A stretch of DNA of 64,000 nucleotides from Arcuatula senhousia (Eukaryota; Mollusca; Bivalvia; Mytilida; Mytilidae): NCBI GenBank assembly GCA_963971305.1, contig OZ020306.1, forward strand, positions 58,502,686 through 58,566,685, read 5' to 3'. Positions 44,861 to 56,851 of the stretch are shown piece after piece; position 1 is the first letter of the stretch, and each line of letters starts with the position of its first letter. The notes under the pieces were generated by a model. It made no database searches. It was not told the DNA's origin and saw only the letters and a list, made by a program, of their open reading frames with translations. The position numbers were made by a program, and so were the translations under genes.

Positions 44861-45379
44861 ACAGACAGTACTGAATACAAAAAAATAATTTGTTAATTAC
44901 GGTTAAGTGACCACCAGTTAGCTGTAGAAACTGGGAGATATAAGAAAATTTAAAGAGAAAATAGAATTTGCAAAACTTGCAACGCGGCTGAGTCACTTTC
45001 TTTTTTGTTGTAAAACTAACGAAAATTGTAGGAAATATATATTTCGATAAAATTAACATTGAATCTTCTTCACAAAACGAAATAAAGCTAAATTTAATCT
45101 TAAACCCAAATAATAGTCAAGAAGTGAAATTTCTGGGATCCTTTTTAAAACAGTCAATGACACTGGGGACAGGAGACACTACAGACTTACAGGACAAATG
45201 ACATGTTATTGATATAAGACTATTATTTTTAACGATTAATAAATAACATTACGTACTTTATTCTGGTCATATCGAACAGAAAATGTTTTAGTGATAAAAA
45301 TAAAAATCATGTTTAGTTACATAGTCTTCAACATTTTAGAATACATGTAGTATGATGAATAAATTATTACATGTATATT
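44861..45379. other. No gene recognised
   Basis: AT-rich, nothing I can support. Confidence 0.4.
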
Positions 45380-45531
45380 AATGAGGTTTATCTATTTATA
45401 AGATAAACCAGTTTAATGAAAGCGAGATTAATACATTTTCTATTCTCTCTCCGTAATTTAATATCCGTATTTGTTCCGGGTTTTATAATTTTATTCACGA
45501 ATTGACATGTGATGGACGAAGGAAACAAAAT
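45380..45531 (+). repeat. 152-bp direct duplicate, copy 1
   Basis: Matches 49,180-49,331 with one base change seen ('aatacattt' versus 'aataaattt'). Both copies end at 'gaaggaaacaaaat'. Confidence 0.85.
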
Positions 45532-48309
45532 ATGTGTATTTAATCTAAGCAATCCTTCATTCTACCCTATAATTAGATGACAAATTTGCCGAATTTGAGA
45601 AGCATGTATATGGCGCACCATTCTCGTGAAAAATTAGGACAGTTGTTTTTACATAATTGGAGGAAATTTGAAAGTAATCCAGCCAACGAATCAACAAAAA
45701 TTGTCAACAAACATTGCCTTAAATATTTGTTAAATAATTTGAACCCATCTGTTTGAACCATCGTAAAACCAAAGGAACTAACGTTCTTTCCTGGACTTGA
45801 TTCGTTTATACAACTTGACCCGGAGGAAAAACGATAAAAGAAGAAAGATTTAACTCTGTCGGTACATATCTTTTTGTCGAAAAACAGAACTTACTTACTA
45901 AGGAAAAACGATAAAAGAAGAAAGATTGAACTCTAAGTTACTAAGAACGCGTGATGTCAAATACAGGACGATGCTGATAGGGCCATCTGGTGCTTCAAGG
46001 AGTCAGGATAAAGCAGGATCATTGTACTTGTAGGCTTGCACATTTCCGAGATCAGATTATAATTCAAGGTACATGTTTATGTTTAATTCAAAATAGCAGC
46101 TACACATAAATAAATTTACATGAAAAGTAAAGCTTAAACTCAGCTTATACCCAGCTTATACCAGGACAGTATATATATATAATTTATTGACCATTAAATT
46201 TCAAATACACGATATTTATTACTTCCTGAAGTAAATGTTCTTGTCAATGATAAAATTAATCACATCTTGTTTGCATTTGTACGTCAACCAAATCACACGA
46301 CGGGCACCTGTTAACCGACGTTACGTCACATCCAAATCAAATCATTGATGTCATGTTCACGAAAAACAAACCACTGCATAAAACATGTCGTACTAACAAA
46401 CTTAACATCGAACGGAGTTATTATATTTATTTAAAATTTAAATCGAATACTGCTTGTAATGTTATATTTCAGTTAACTTTTCTGTTGTGTTCTCTTATAT
46501 GTTTATTCGTTTGCTTTATTGCATTTCAACTTCCTTTGCCTTTGTTTTACTTATACTTCCATATCGTACTAGGCTGGTGCATGGAGTGACAGGTCAAATC
46601 ACTGTGTCTGCCCGTCCGTCTTTGAACACGGCTTTCAAATATTAAAAATATTCGAATCGATCCAAACACCTTTGACATAAATAAGTTCACACAGTCCTTA
46701 TCTCCAAACCAGGTTTAATTACTTGTAAAGCAATTTTGATTTGTCCTGCACGGGGGCTAGCTACATTTTATATGTTTCCGGCTTGACAGTATATTGAATA
46801 ATAAAGATGATATCTTTAGATGATATCCTGCATTTAACGTGCTGATCCTCTGATAAGCGACATAAGCGTTCACAGTCACAACATGTCACGTTAGAATTTG
46901 TCTTGTGGGCATTGCCCCCCCCCCCCTCTTGTTGTCCTAGTTTATTTGAAATTGCAGATCAAATATTTTTATGGTTGCTGTGGCAGAATTCTCCACAGCC
47001 GAGACTTAAAATCTTTTTATCTGTGTATATGCATTTATATTTTATACCATTTCGGCATCATTTGAAGGCGTTTTGTCTGCCAAATTCCCATTTTTTCACA
47101 TGGCTCTCCAATCTTTTGATGTCATTTTGAACGTCATACGAAATGTAATTAGGGGAAACCTTTGAAAATATATCATGTTTATATTTAGTACCAGAACTGC
47201 ATTAGACTGGGTTTTTTCGCTCACAATTGTTAGACCAACGTGGTTGATTTTGTTTTGCCTTCGTGACGACAAATATATTTTAAATGTATTTGTTGCAGCC
47301 ATCAGTCGGGATCTCAGAAAGCTTTAATGTGGTGACGAATTGAACAGGTTCATTTATGTAATCATTTTCTTTGTTTGGAGACTTTGGCGTTTTTCGCCGA
47401 CATTTGTTTCTACACGGACTGGGGTCTGGGACTGGAGACGGATGCTTGCAGCGTGTATGAACCGTAAAAGTTTTAAGCAAAGTTGGATACAGTGTGCATG
47501 TTAAAGGCGGGATTAGAGCTCATGAATGTGAATTTTTGTAAAACTTTTCATGATTAATGTTTTTCCGGTTTTTAGATTAATTTTGTTGTTTACATGTTAA
47601 AGTTTAAATTAGACAATGCCAAAATTTTTCTTTTGGCCTTTTTGTTAGTATAAAATTATTTTCGTAGACATACTCCCTTTAACTTTTATTCAATTTATAA
47701 ACTTTGTATTCTACATAGTTTTTCTCGATAGTCAATTGATGGCGTAAGTATTGATTACTGTCTAGTTTCTTATTATTCGCATGCCTTATTGTACATGTTG
47801 ACAATTAAATATTGAATGCAGACACTAAACATTCACATGTACTCGTGCTTCTGAGATTGAAACTATAGGCATGCCAAATTAAACTAGTGGCTCAATAAGA
47901 AAACTTGTTTGCATATATTTACTAATACACAACATGTTTCAATCAGGGCATGATTACTTAACAACATGAAGTCACTAGATACGTTATAGAGATTCGTTCA
48001 GGCGATGATTGATAATTTATGTTGTTTAATTTTTCATACATTAAGAAGTGCCTTGTTTTATCACATTAAAGAAGGCAATTATTCTCATCTTATATATGCT
48101 CAGTTTAGACCGTGATTGAATGAAGAATTTAAGTTATTCAATACCTTATTAAACATGAACAGCCAAGCAATACCTATTTAGGTGGGAAATACAAATTATA
48201 TTTATGCTTTCTACTATATTGAATAATTCAATTATACGGTTACCTATTGGCCCTTATTCACTCAGATTGAAAGAATGGTAGATAAAGTGGGCCGGTTGGG
48301 TAAAGTTTG
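45532..48309. other. No gene recognised
   Basis: AT-rich. Contains a 77-base direct repeat of 'aggaaaaacgataaaagaag' (45,823 and 45,900), a C13 run (46,914-46,926) and a 66-codon Pro/Lys-rich minus-strand frame (47,280-47,480) without splice signals that I could place. Confidence 0.4.
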
Positions 48310-48580
48310 AGCGTGTATAGACACTCTCATTTGGCAATAATAAGGGGAAACACTGTTTTGCTCCATAAATATCAATTAAAAATTTTCAACGCTTTACCGT
48401 TGAAATTTGGTCTAGATCATCTCATGCCTCCATGAGTGGTCGGTTCTGATCTGTTTCCGGATTGAATTTGGCCAGTGCATACTAAAAAATAAAATCCAAC
48501 TACAAATTAAACAAAAGAAAGTGTGTCCCAAAAGGGGGCCGGGATGTATTTTTGAACGTGTATAGACACGCTCATTTGGC
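48310..48580 (+). repeat. Diverged third copy of the 603-bp duplicate
   Basis: 'ttcaacgctttaccgttgaa' and 'gagtggtcggttctgatctg' match the 5' parts of the two near-identical copies that follow. Confidence 0.65.
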
Positions 48581-49183
48581 GATAAGGGGACACTATTCTT
48601 TCCTTAATTGTACGTCGGGTCATATTACCATTTAAAACTTTCCAACGCTTTACCGTTGGAAGTTGGTCTAGACCATCTCATGCCTCCCATGAGTGGTCGG
48701 TTCTGATCTGCAGTCACCAGATTGAATTTGGCCAGGGTATACAGTGTCTGAAATAGGAAAACCCAATCTGGTGGCCCAAAGAAAATTTTTGGGCCAGTGT
48801 TCTTATATGTGTCAAAAATCTACTCGCAATTGGCCAGTGGGCAAGTGGCCATTTCAGGCACTGTGTACAGTATAATAAAAGTAAATCCATGGTAAATCTA
48901 AATCAAAAATAATATTAATTTTACTCCCATGATAAACCATGGGGTGACAAAATATGGGCTGGCGTACTGGAATATTGTGTCCCTCGTTCTCTCCAGGAAC
49001 CTGAGAGGAATGTGAGCATCCATTGCCTACCAATGGTGCACAGATTTGTCCGTATATCCTAGTGATTGGCATTCTGTTTCCCTATCTTGTCAATTCCTCT
49101 CTTGCAGCTAGCTGTGGCCGTAATTAGCCATTTAATATGTTTGTCTCAATATTTATGCGCCAAATTATTGAGTCTTTAATTAA
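48581..49183 (+). repeat. 603-bp direct duplicate, copy 1
   Basis: Near-identical to 49,737-50,338 (a 2-base 'at' difference and 'caggc' versus 'ctggc' seen). Contains the palindrome CCAACGCTTTACCGTTGG. An 86-codon minus-strand frame in both copies is not convincing as a gene. Confidence 0.85.
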
Positions 49184-49736
49184 TGAGGTTTATCTATTTA
49201 TAAGATAAACCAGTTTAATGAAAGCGAGATTAATAAATTTTCTATTCTCTCTCCGTAATTTAATATCCGTATTTGTTCCGGGTTTTATAATTTTATTCAC
49301 GAATTGACATGTGATGGACGAAGGAAACAAAATCCCTCCATCCACCCCCTTTTCACCGTCCAACATTTTTGCTGCTGTTGTTTTATTTTCTCTTTTCAGG
49401 CTCTTCAAATATGACAACAGGAGCTTCAGAGGATCTTACAATTTTGAGCTTAGAATCGACAAATCTACAAATTTGCGGACGATGCAGTTTGAAATACACT
49501 TGGATTTTACAAAAATATCCGTGTCAATGTTCATTTGAATGACTTTTTTAAAATGTTACTTAATATATATTTATTATTTTCTACCTGCATATCGCGAGTA
49601 TACCAAATACAGACTTTTTAAAGTTCTAAGTTACCAGCTTTCATTCAATTTTTAATTATTTTTGTGTTCGTGTGTATATGCTTAATTATTTTTAATAAAA
49701 ATTCCTGTCACAGTCTACTAGGGCGGAATTTGGCAA
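49184..49736. repeat. Spacer between duplicates, including 152-bp copy 2
   Basis: 49,180-49,331 repeats 45,380-45,531. The remaining 400 bases are AT-rich and unrecognised. Confidence 0.6.
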
Positions 49737-50338
49737 GATAAGGGGACACTATTCTTTCCTTAATTGTACGTCGGGTCATATTACCATTTAAAACTTTCCA
49801 ACGCTTTACCGTTGGAAGTTGGTCTAGACCATCTCATGCCTCCCATGAGTGGTCGGTTCTGATCTGCAGTCACCAGATTGAATTTGGCCAGGGTATACAG
49901 TGTCTGAAATAGGAAAACCCAATCTGGTGGCCCAAAGAAAATTTTTGGGCCAGTGTTCTTATGTGTCAAAAATCTACTCGCAATTGGCCAGTGGGCAAGT
50001 GGCCATTTCTGGCACTGTGTACAGTATAATAAAAGTAAATCCATGGTAAATCTAAATCAAAAATAATATTAATTTTACTCCCATGATAAACCATGGGGTG
50101 ACAAAATATGGGCTGGCGTACTGGAATATTGTGTCCCTCGTTCTCTCCAGGAACCTGAGAGGAATGTGAGCATCCATTGCCTACCAATGGTGCACAGATT
50201 TGTCCGTATATCCTAGTGATTGGCATTCTGTTTCCCTATCTTGTCAATTCCTCTCTTGCAGCTAGCTGTGGCCGTAATTAGCCATTTAATATGTTTGTCT
50301 CAATATTTATGCGCCAAATTATTGAGTCTTTAATTAAA
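49737..50338 (+). repeat. 603-bp direct duplicate, copy 2
   Basis: Offset of 1,156 bases from copy 1; both end 'gtctttaattaa'. Copies lack TG..CA ends, so they do not look like LTRs. Confidence 0.85.
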
Positions 50339-50640
50339 ACTTGACACTGGTCATTTTGTGTTTAGTGATTGCACTTATTTACTTACTCATGAATTGGCTC
50401 ATTGTCGCCAATAGGACCATCAACTTCAACAAACTGATACATGGCAGTTTCAAGTACATGATTTACAATAAACCATTCACGCTCTGTGATGCATGTCACA
50501 CCCTCTTATTCAATTTTAGAATTAACAGGACAAATTTCTTGACAGCACGCCGACTCTGTTTGAGTTGGCATCAACCCACACTGTTGGCAATCACACCTGA
50601 ATAAATGAAATATTTAAAATGAATACCAGTGCATAAGTAT
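50339..50640. other. No gene recognised
   Basis: An 87-codon plus-strand frame here has no recognisable domain. Confidence 0.35.
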
Positions 50641-51340
50641 GCCGTATATATTCAAGAAGATCCAACAAGCGACGTAGGAGTTATTGCCCTTTTTTTTGGA
50701 TTTTTTTCAAATTTTTTCACTTATTTAGCCCTATATCTTGAAAACTATACAAGATATTTCAAAATTCAAAATTGCATATGATTAAACACATCAAGATCTA
50801 CAATTCATGTAATTAGGTCAAAGCTGTAGAACCATTTCTTTTAGGAGTTATGGCCCTTAAAGCGTCAATATTTACCATTGTTCATTACTTTTCCCCTGAC
50901 TTGTCTGAAACGGTAAGACCAACTGCATCTTAACATGGCACACTGTTTGATAGCATATGCTACAACTCTATCGTTCAGATTTTTGAATTGTAAAAAAACC
51001 TGGCCACCATGGCTAAAAATAGAACATAAGGGCACATTTCATTTTTTTGCTAATAACTCAAAACTGGTTTCATATAAAAATTGTGCAAGAATCAAAAGTG
51101 ATCAGCATATTAAGATCTACCTGTCCAGAAATTTCGGAAAAGATCTGACTGCTGATGTGGGAGTTATTGTTCTTTTTCCTAATTTTAGCCAAATTTGCAC
51201 TTATTAAGCCCAATATCTTGAAAATTAACCAAGATATTTCATAAATTTAAATCGCATATGGTTAAGCACAATAATATCTACAAATATATGTATCTGTGTA
51301 GTTCATGTGAGCGATTCAGGCTCTTAGGAGCCTCTTGTTG
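50641..51340 (+). mobile_element. Tandem-repeat element, about 485-bp core, left end missing
   Basis: About 1.4 copies of a core ('aggagttattg' at about 50,680, 'gggagttattg' at about 51,165) and right hairpin AGGCTC-TTAG-GAGCCT (51,318-51,333) followed by 'cttgttg'. No (CGTC)n tract or left hairpin seen. Confidence 0.6.
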
Positions 51341-51355
51341 TAAATTACAAATCGG

Positions 51356-51677
51356 TGAAAACCTGACCGCAAACCATAGTGGTGCACCGTGTTGGGGAAA
51401 AATGTCACGTTCCTCGCACGTTAAAGAACCCTGCTGCAGGTCTCGGTAAGAGTAGGACCCTTAGGATCCCCATGCAGGAGGCCAAATTTTCCGTCACCAC
51501 CCATCACTCCCTTATCCAGTGGCAGTCAAAACTCTCCTACCCGATTGGCCTTGTGTCCCTTTTTACTCCTCTTCATCACCATTTCATGTTCATTGTATCA
51601 CCATTTTCATGTTCATCTCCCGGATATAGCCGAAATCGTGCTGCTTGGGAGTAAAGCAATAACTAATTAACTAACTA
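51356..51677 (+). mobile_element. SINE-like family 2, 5'-truncated, with target-site duplication
   Basis: ACAAATCGG at 51,347-51,355 and 51,678-51,686. Ends in 'taactaattaactaactaac', the (TAAC)n tail of the family. Begins just upstream of the shared core. Confidence 0.85.
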
Positions 51678-51689
51678 ACAAATCGGGAT

Positions 51690-53454
51690 TCGATCCGACT
51701 ACCTGCATTGTATTATATATGGACAATAGTCACATAATACAATGAGCCAATATAAAGATGTATTCTATAGACTATTTCATTTCTTCAGATATAAAATAAA
51801 TCTTTATTGTTGACTGGTCCTCATGAAAGTGACCGAGACCCACGCTACCCGTTATTTTATTTTTCCCCAAGGATTAATTAATTGAGGTACTGAACAGGTT
51901 AATTTCTAAAAATATTTAATTGAACTGTGCCGATTATCCCATACGAGGCCTCATGTCAAAAATATGTACAAAGTTGAGAAACCTAAATGGACTAGTCTGT
52001 CAATGGATTGGCATAAGCAATTTCGATAAGACGGAAACAATGGAAGATTAAGATATACCAATTTGAACCAACTTGCTACATTCTTTTATCTTTTCTAAAG
52101 GCCTCTTTACATTTCAATTTACAATTAAAACGATTTCCGCTTTAGGAAAGAAAAGACATTGTAATCTTATTAGGGAAACTTGTAGACTATGCAATTAAGC
52201 TGATAAAAATATCAATATCTTAAAATAAAATACATATTTATGAATTCTTTGTATGTTAATATTTTTGACTAAATTACAAATAAATTAATATGAAATAATA
52301 ATAAAATAATAATAAGATAATGGAGAAAGAAAATGTAATAGAATTTTTCCCTGTCACAGTTCTATGGAAATTGCTTACATTATTTTTGATTTATTTATAA
52401 TAATTCTAGAATTCTATGAAACACAACTCATTAAATTAAATATTAAATAAATTTATAAAAATAAACACTTATTGGCTTAATCCGCTCTTTGTCCAATATG
52501 GGATAATGAGTTTTTGAATGATCTTAGTCATTTAGGCGTTTGAAAATGGCGATTATAAAGTACAAAATCTGGTAAAAAAATAACCTTTAATTGTCCTTTT
52601 TATTTGGATACGCACTGTGCTGTGCACAATTATTACAGTACCCAAACACGAAGCTAAATTCATAAAAACAGGATAAGGACATATATACATGCATATATTT
52701 GTCAATATCTGTATACAAAGTTTGAATGAAATGATTTATCAACAGGGGTAGGTTGGACCCAAAAACTAGTTCAACCTCGCCACATTTGATATGTGCCTTT
52801 TCAAATTGAGCCAGGAAAATCTGTCAAAGTTTATATTTGTACTGGTCCTCTATGTGTTAGATGTTTTATTGACCAGAAGGTTTTTTTATATGTTTTTTTT
52901 TTTAATTGGCTTGAAATCATATGTATTATATTTTTGGCCCCTGCCACAACGCCAAAACGAGGGACCTGGTAATGGTCTACGTCCATCTGTGCGACTGTCA
53001 CACACTTTTTAGCGCTACTCCTCTTGAGTCCATTCAATTGATTTTAATGAAATTTTGTTTGTCATGATATGTAGTTGATCACATCGCACTGCCATTTTGG
53101 TTCAACAAATTTTATAGGAGTTATTGGACTTTATCGACTTTTTAAGTCATAAGGGAACACTTTGTGACCTTAATTCCTCTGGAACCAGTCAATGGATTTT
53201 GATGAAATTATGTAGCCTAAGGAATTATCATTTAAAGGTATATAAGGTTGCACTGTAAATTTCAAAATGTTATTCCTCATGCGGTACAGCATCTTCTTTG
53301 ACTGCGAATTGGCAGTTTGGCTGCGTTAATATACAGTTTTATTGAGAGATTTGGCTGTGTACATGCACATTATTGTTGATTGACTGTGTATGTGGTTCTA
53401 TTAAGTTCGCTGGACACGGTTTTTCCGTGTTTAGTTGTCAATTGTCTTGTAATA
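51690..53454. other. No gene recognised
   Basis: AT-rich to 52,740. 52,920-53,220 has paired 'attttgatgaaatt' motifs like the wording of other bivalve tandem repeats but too few units to define. Confidence 0.4.
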
Positions 53455-53462
53455 TAAATTTC

Positions 53463-53522
53463 AACAAAGTTCCAGACAAAACATTTTGCTACGCCTGACG
53501 GGCGTTTCGTCTATTCAAGAAT
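53463..53522 (+). repeat. Dispersed 'gcgtttcgtcta' repeat, copy 2
   Basis: 'acaaagttccagacaa' and 'ttttgctacgcctgacgggc' as at 37.45 kb. Confidence 0.6.
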
Positions 53523-53774
53523 ATAAATGTATTCTAAGATTGCTGCAGAATGCAGTGTTACAATGTACATGTGTACTTCTTGGCTGTTAAAACAGGTGTG
53601 GCAGTTGTGTAAGATCTTGTATATAGTTATACATGTATTTTTGCTGTACGATGTAATGTGTAGCAATTGAGATTTTATTTTTGGGCTGCTAAGCAGTTTT
53701 ATACGTATATTAATTCCTGCCATTCCGCAAAGCTTTTTATTATACTTTCACTTATTGTTGTTTCTTAGTCCACC

Positions 53775-54442
53775 ATGTCGCCAAAGAGGAAAAAAAAAAT
53801 GCCCGGTTAAAGGATATGATCGACCTGGATGATTTGTCCGAAACGATTATGAAAAAAGTGGTAGATAATTTAAAGAAATCTGGAGTGATTCCGGGTCAGC
53901 AGGTGATTGCAGAAAGCCATAGGCCTGAAACAGGTAGTGCTTTGGGTGACATTAGGACCAACATTCCAGCTGTTATAACTAACAAAAGTGCTTTAGTACC
54001 TCCAGCTGCCGCATGTAATCCCCCACCATTACCGGTTCAGGACAACAATGAACAGCATGTTAAAGTCAATAACTTGCAACAGTCTTTTCATGATAATGTG
54101 AATACTTCAAATGCAGGCAATATGCATATGGAGGGATTAAATCCCAAATTACCAGTTCAGGTCATTAATGGACTTCAACATGTCAATGTTAATCATGTTA
54201 ATGTAAATAGTTCAAATTCAGGCAACATGGGGGGTTTAAATCATCCAAACATTGTGTTACAGCCGTCATGTATTCAGGTACCACCTCCTAGCTACAAGCC
54301 CCTTAACAGATCTTTGAACACTAGAGTGTCCAATAAATTAAGGGACAAAATTGTTACGAATATCATTATAAACATTTATAAATATATCTGTTTGGTGAGT
54401 GATGTAATAATTTTTTTGGCATTTTTATTTAATCAGATCTAA
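53775..54442 (+). pseudogene. Pro/Asn-rich protein fragment with basic N-terminus
   Basis: An ATG at 53,775 gives MSPKRKKK, nuclear-localisation-like, then a ten-A run throws the frame. In the next frame, NARLKDMIDLDDLSETIMKK and VVDNLKKSGVIPGQQ continue naturally and run to 54,442. Residues 60-180 are rich in Asn, Pro and Val, with repeated 'HVNVN' and 'NSGNM' motifs. Near the end, PPSYKPLNRSLNTRVSNKLR resembles the boundary region of mobile-element (DIRS-like) ORF1 proteins, after which the frame becomes random. Family uncertain. The A-run change may be real or an assembly error. Confidence 0.45.
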
Positions 54443-54792
54443 TATTCTGATGAAGGTTAATCCAGAAAAGCGCTTCACACGCAGTGAAATTTTGCTTTTG
54501 TACATTTTATAAAAATCATAACAATATGTGGATCGTGTCTTTCTGGCACATATTCCATATTCTTTCGTTTTTAACATTGATATGTCAGACCTGTAAGAAT
54601 TAAACCCAGTTGACGATGATGTTATGCCATTAAGGTAGATGGGGTGTCCAAAAAGTAATCAATAAATTTTTATTAAATTTTGACCACAGTTAGTCCTAGA
54701 CTGGTACTTAAATCTCGATAATAAAAACAAAACTTCACCGCGGGATTTATTGTAGAAACGACTTTAAAAAATGGATGATTTTAGTACTTTTT
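54443..54792. other. No gene recognised
   Basis: Contains 'aaaagcgcttcacacgcag' and other AT-rich sequence; no feature supported. Confidence 0.35.
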
Positions 54793-55980
54793 AGCACACC
54801 TGGACCGAAGGTCTATGTGAGCTATTGCCATCACTTGGCGTCCGTCGTCGTCGTCTGTCGTCGTCGTCTTTAATAACTTTTTTGAAAATTCTTCCTCTCC
54901 GAAACGACTGAAGGGATTGCTTTGAAACTTTGCACACTTCATCTATGTGATGTCCTCTGCCAAGATTGCACAAATGGTGACCGCCGTCCAAACAACATGG
55001 ACGTCGTTACTAAAAATAGACTAGGGGGGTCAGACTACTGTTTTTGGCTTGTAAATCAAAAAGTATAAGAGATAGATGAAATCTGATGCCACGCTACTTC
55101 TTCAGCATTAAAAGCTCTACAAAAGTTTCCATTGAGTCGAAGTTGTCAGATGACCCCTTATATGAGTTACGGCCCCTTAAAGGAGAAAAATAGCATTTTT
55201 TCATGATTTTGGCCTATAGAATGAAAACTATTACAGATAGAGAAAAGTTGTTGCTTGCTTAAATGTTAAGCCCATTTAGCTCTACAAAAGTCTCCATAGG
55301 GTCGAAGTTGTCAGATGAACCCTTATAGGGATTACAGCCCCTAAAATAATGTTTTTTTCATATTTTTGGCCTATGGAATGAAAACTATAGCAGATAGAGA
55401 GAAGCTGTTGCTTGCTTAAATGTTCAGCTCATTAAGCTCTACAAAAGTCTCCATAGGATCGAAGTTGTCAGATGACCCCTAATAGGGGTAACTCCTCGTA
55501 AAATGACGTTTTTTCATGTTTTTGGTCTATAGAATGAAAATTATAGCAGATAGAGAAAAGCTGTTGCTTGCTTAAATGTTTAGTTCATTTGGCTATACAA
55601 AAGTCTTCATAGGGTCAGAGTTGTCAGATAATTAAGGGGTTATGGCCCCTAAAATAACGTTTTTTCATGTTTTTGGCTTAGTGAATGAAAACTAAAGCAG
55701 ATAGAGAAAAGCTGTTGCTTGCTTAAATGTTCAGTTCATAAAGCTCTACAAAAGTCTCCATAGGATCGAGGTGACCTTATAGGGGTAACAGCCCCTACAA
55801 TGACGTTTATTCATGTTTTTGGCTTAGTGAATGAAAACTATAGCAGATAGATAAAAGCTGTTGCTTGCTTAAATGTTTAGTTCATTTAGCTCTACAAAGT
55901 TTTCATTGGGTAAAAGTTGTCAGATGACCCCTTATAGGTGGTACGGCCCCTAAAATAACGCTTAATATATATTTATTTTA
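54793..55980 (+). mobile_element. Tandem-repeat element (155-bp type), right end lost
   Basis: Left hairpin with inner stem TGGACC-GAA-GGTCTA (54,793-54,822), (CGTC)n at 54,839-54,869, about five to six diverged core repeats of 140-160 bases. It runs into a family 1 retroposon remnant without a right hairpin. Confidence 0.7.
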
Positions 55981-56668
55981 GACCTGACAACACCCGCGGA
56001 CGGTTTCGTGCGGGGCCCGGGAGGCGAAAAGGCCCGCAGCAGCGCTAAGCTTGTCGGTAAAAGTCCACTTAAGAGCGCTCAGAAACCTGACATCGGGGTC
56101 AGGCCGCTTTGCACACAAAGCGACTGGGATGTGTGCCCCAGGTGGTTGAATGGGGCAGCCCTGACATCGAGAGATGCGGGGTCGTCAGGCGATAATGCGG
56201 AAAACCTGACCGCAAACCATAGTGGTGCACCGTGTTGGTAAAAATGTCACGTTCCTCGCACGTTAAAGAACCCTGCTGCAGGTCTCGGAAAGAATAAGAC
56301 CCGTAGGATCCCCATGCAGGAGGCAAAATTTCCCGTCCCTACCCATCACTCCCTTTTCCAGTGGCAGTCAGAACTCTCCTACCCGATTGGCCTTGTGTCC
56401 CCATTTCCTCCACTTCATCATCATTTCATGTTCATTGTATCACCACTTTCATCCCGGATATAGCCGAAATCGCGCTGCTTGGGAGTAAAGCAATAACTAA
56501 CTAACACCCGCGGACGAGGGCTACCCTATCCAGCCACCTAGGGTACACACTTGGTCGCTCTGGGCTGAGCACTGACCCGACGTCAGAATCCCAAGACCCT
56601 TAGTCGCCTCTTACGACAAGGTAGGCTCTGTTGCGGGCCTATTCGCCACCCAGGCCCCGCACGGGACT
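55981..56668 (-). mobile_element. SINE-like family 1 remnant split by a family 2 copy
   Basis: 55,981-56,002 and 56,503-56,668 are continuous family 1 head sequence once the inserted family 2 element is removed. The 3' half is missing. Confidence 0.85.
56003..56502 (+). mobile_element. SINE-like family 2, full length
   Basis: Best copy in the window: head 'tttcgtgcggggcccgggag', core 'cgcacgttaaagaaccctgc', tail (TAAC)n. Target-site duplication AACACCCGCGGACG (55,989-56,002; 56,503-56,516; the first three bases may be tail). Confidence 0.9.
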
Positions 56669-56851
56669 TCACCTAAAAGAATCCAATCCATAGATTTTTC
56701 TTAAAATTTGTAAAAATCTTTGTTTTCGACGGCTTTTTAAATATACTATATAAAAAAAAGTTCACCGTCCATTTTTTTGAAAAAGTGGAAAATGTGTTTT
56801 TCCCTATAATTTTTATACAAATTATCTCCCCTTATAAATACGGGAAAATAG

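Noticed and set aside
47280..47480. 66-codon Pro/Lys-rich minus-strand frame as an exon
   Set aside because: No splice signals placed and no family resemblance; length is within chance for this region.
48581..50338. LTR retrotransposon with 603-bp LTRs
   Set aside because: No TG..CA ends, no primer-binding site or coding sequence in the 553-base interior, no target duplication seen.
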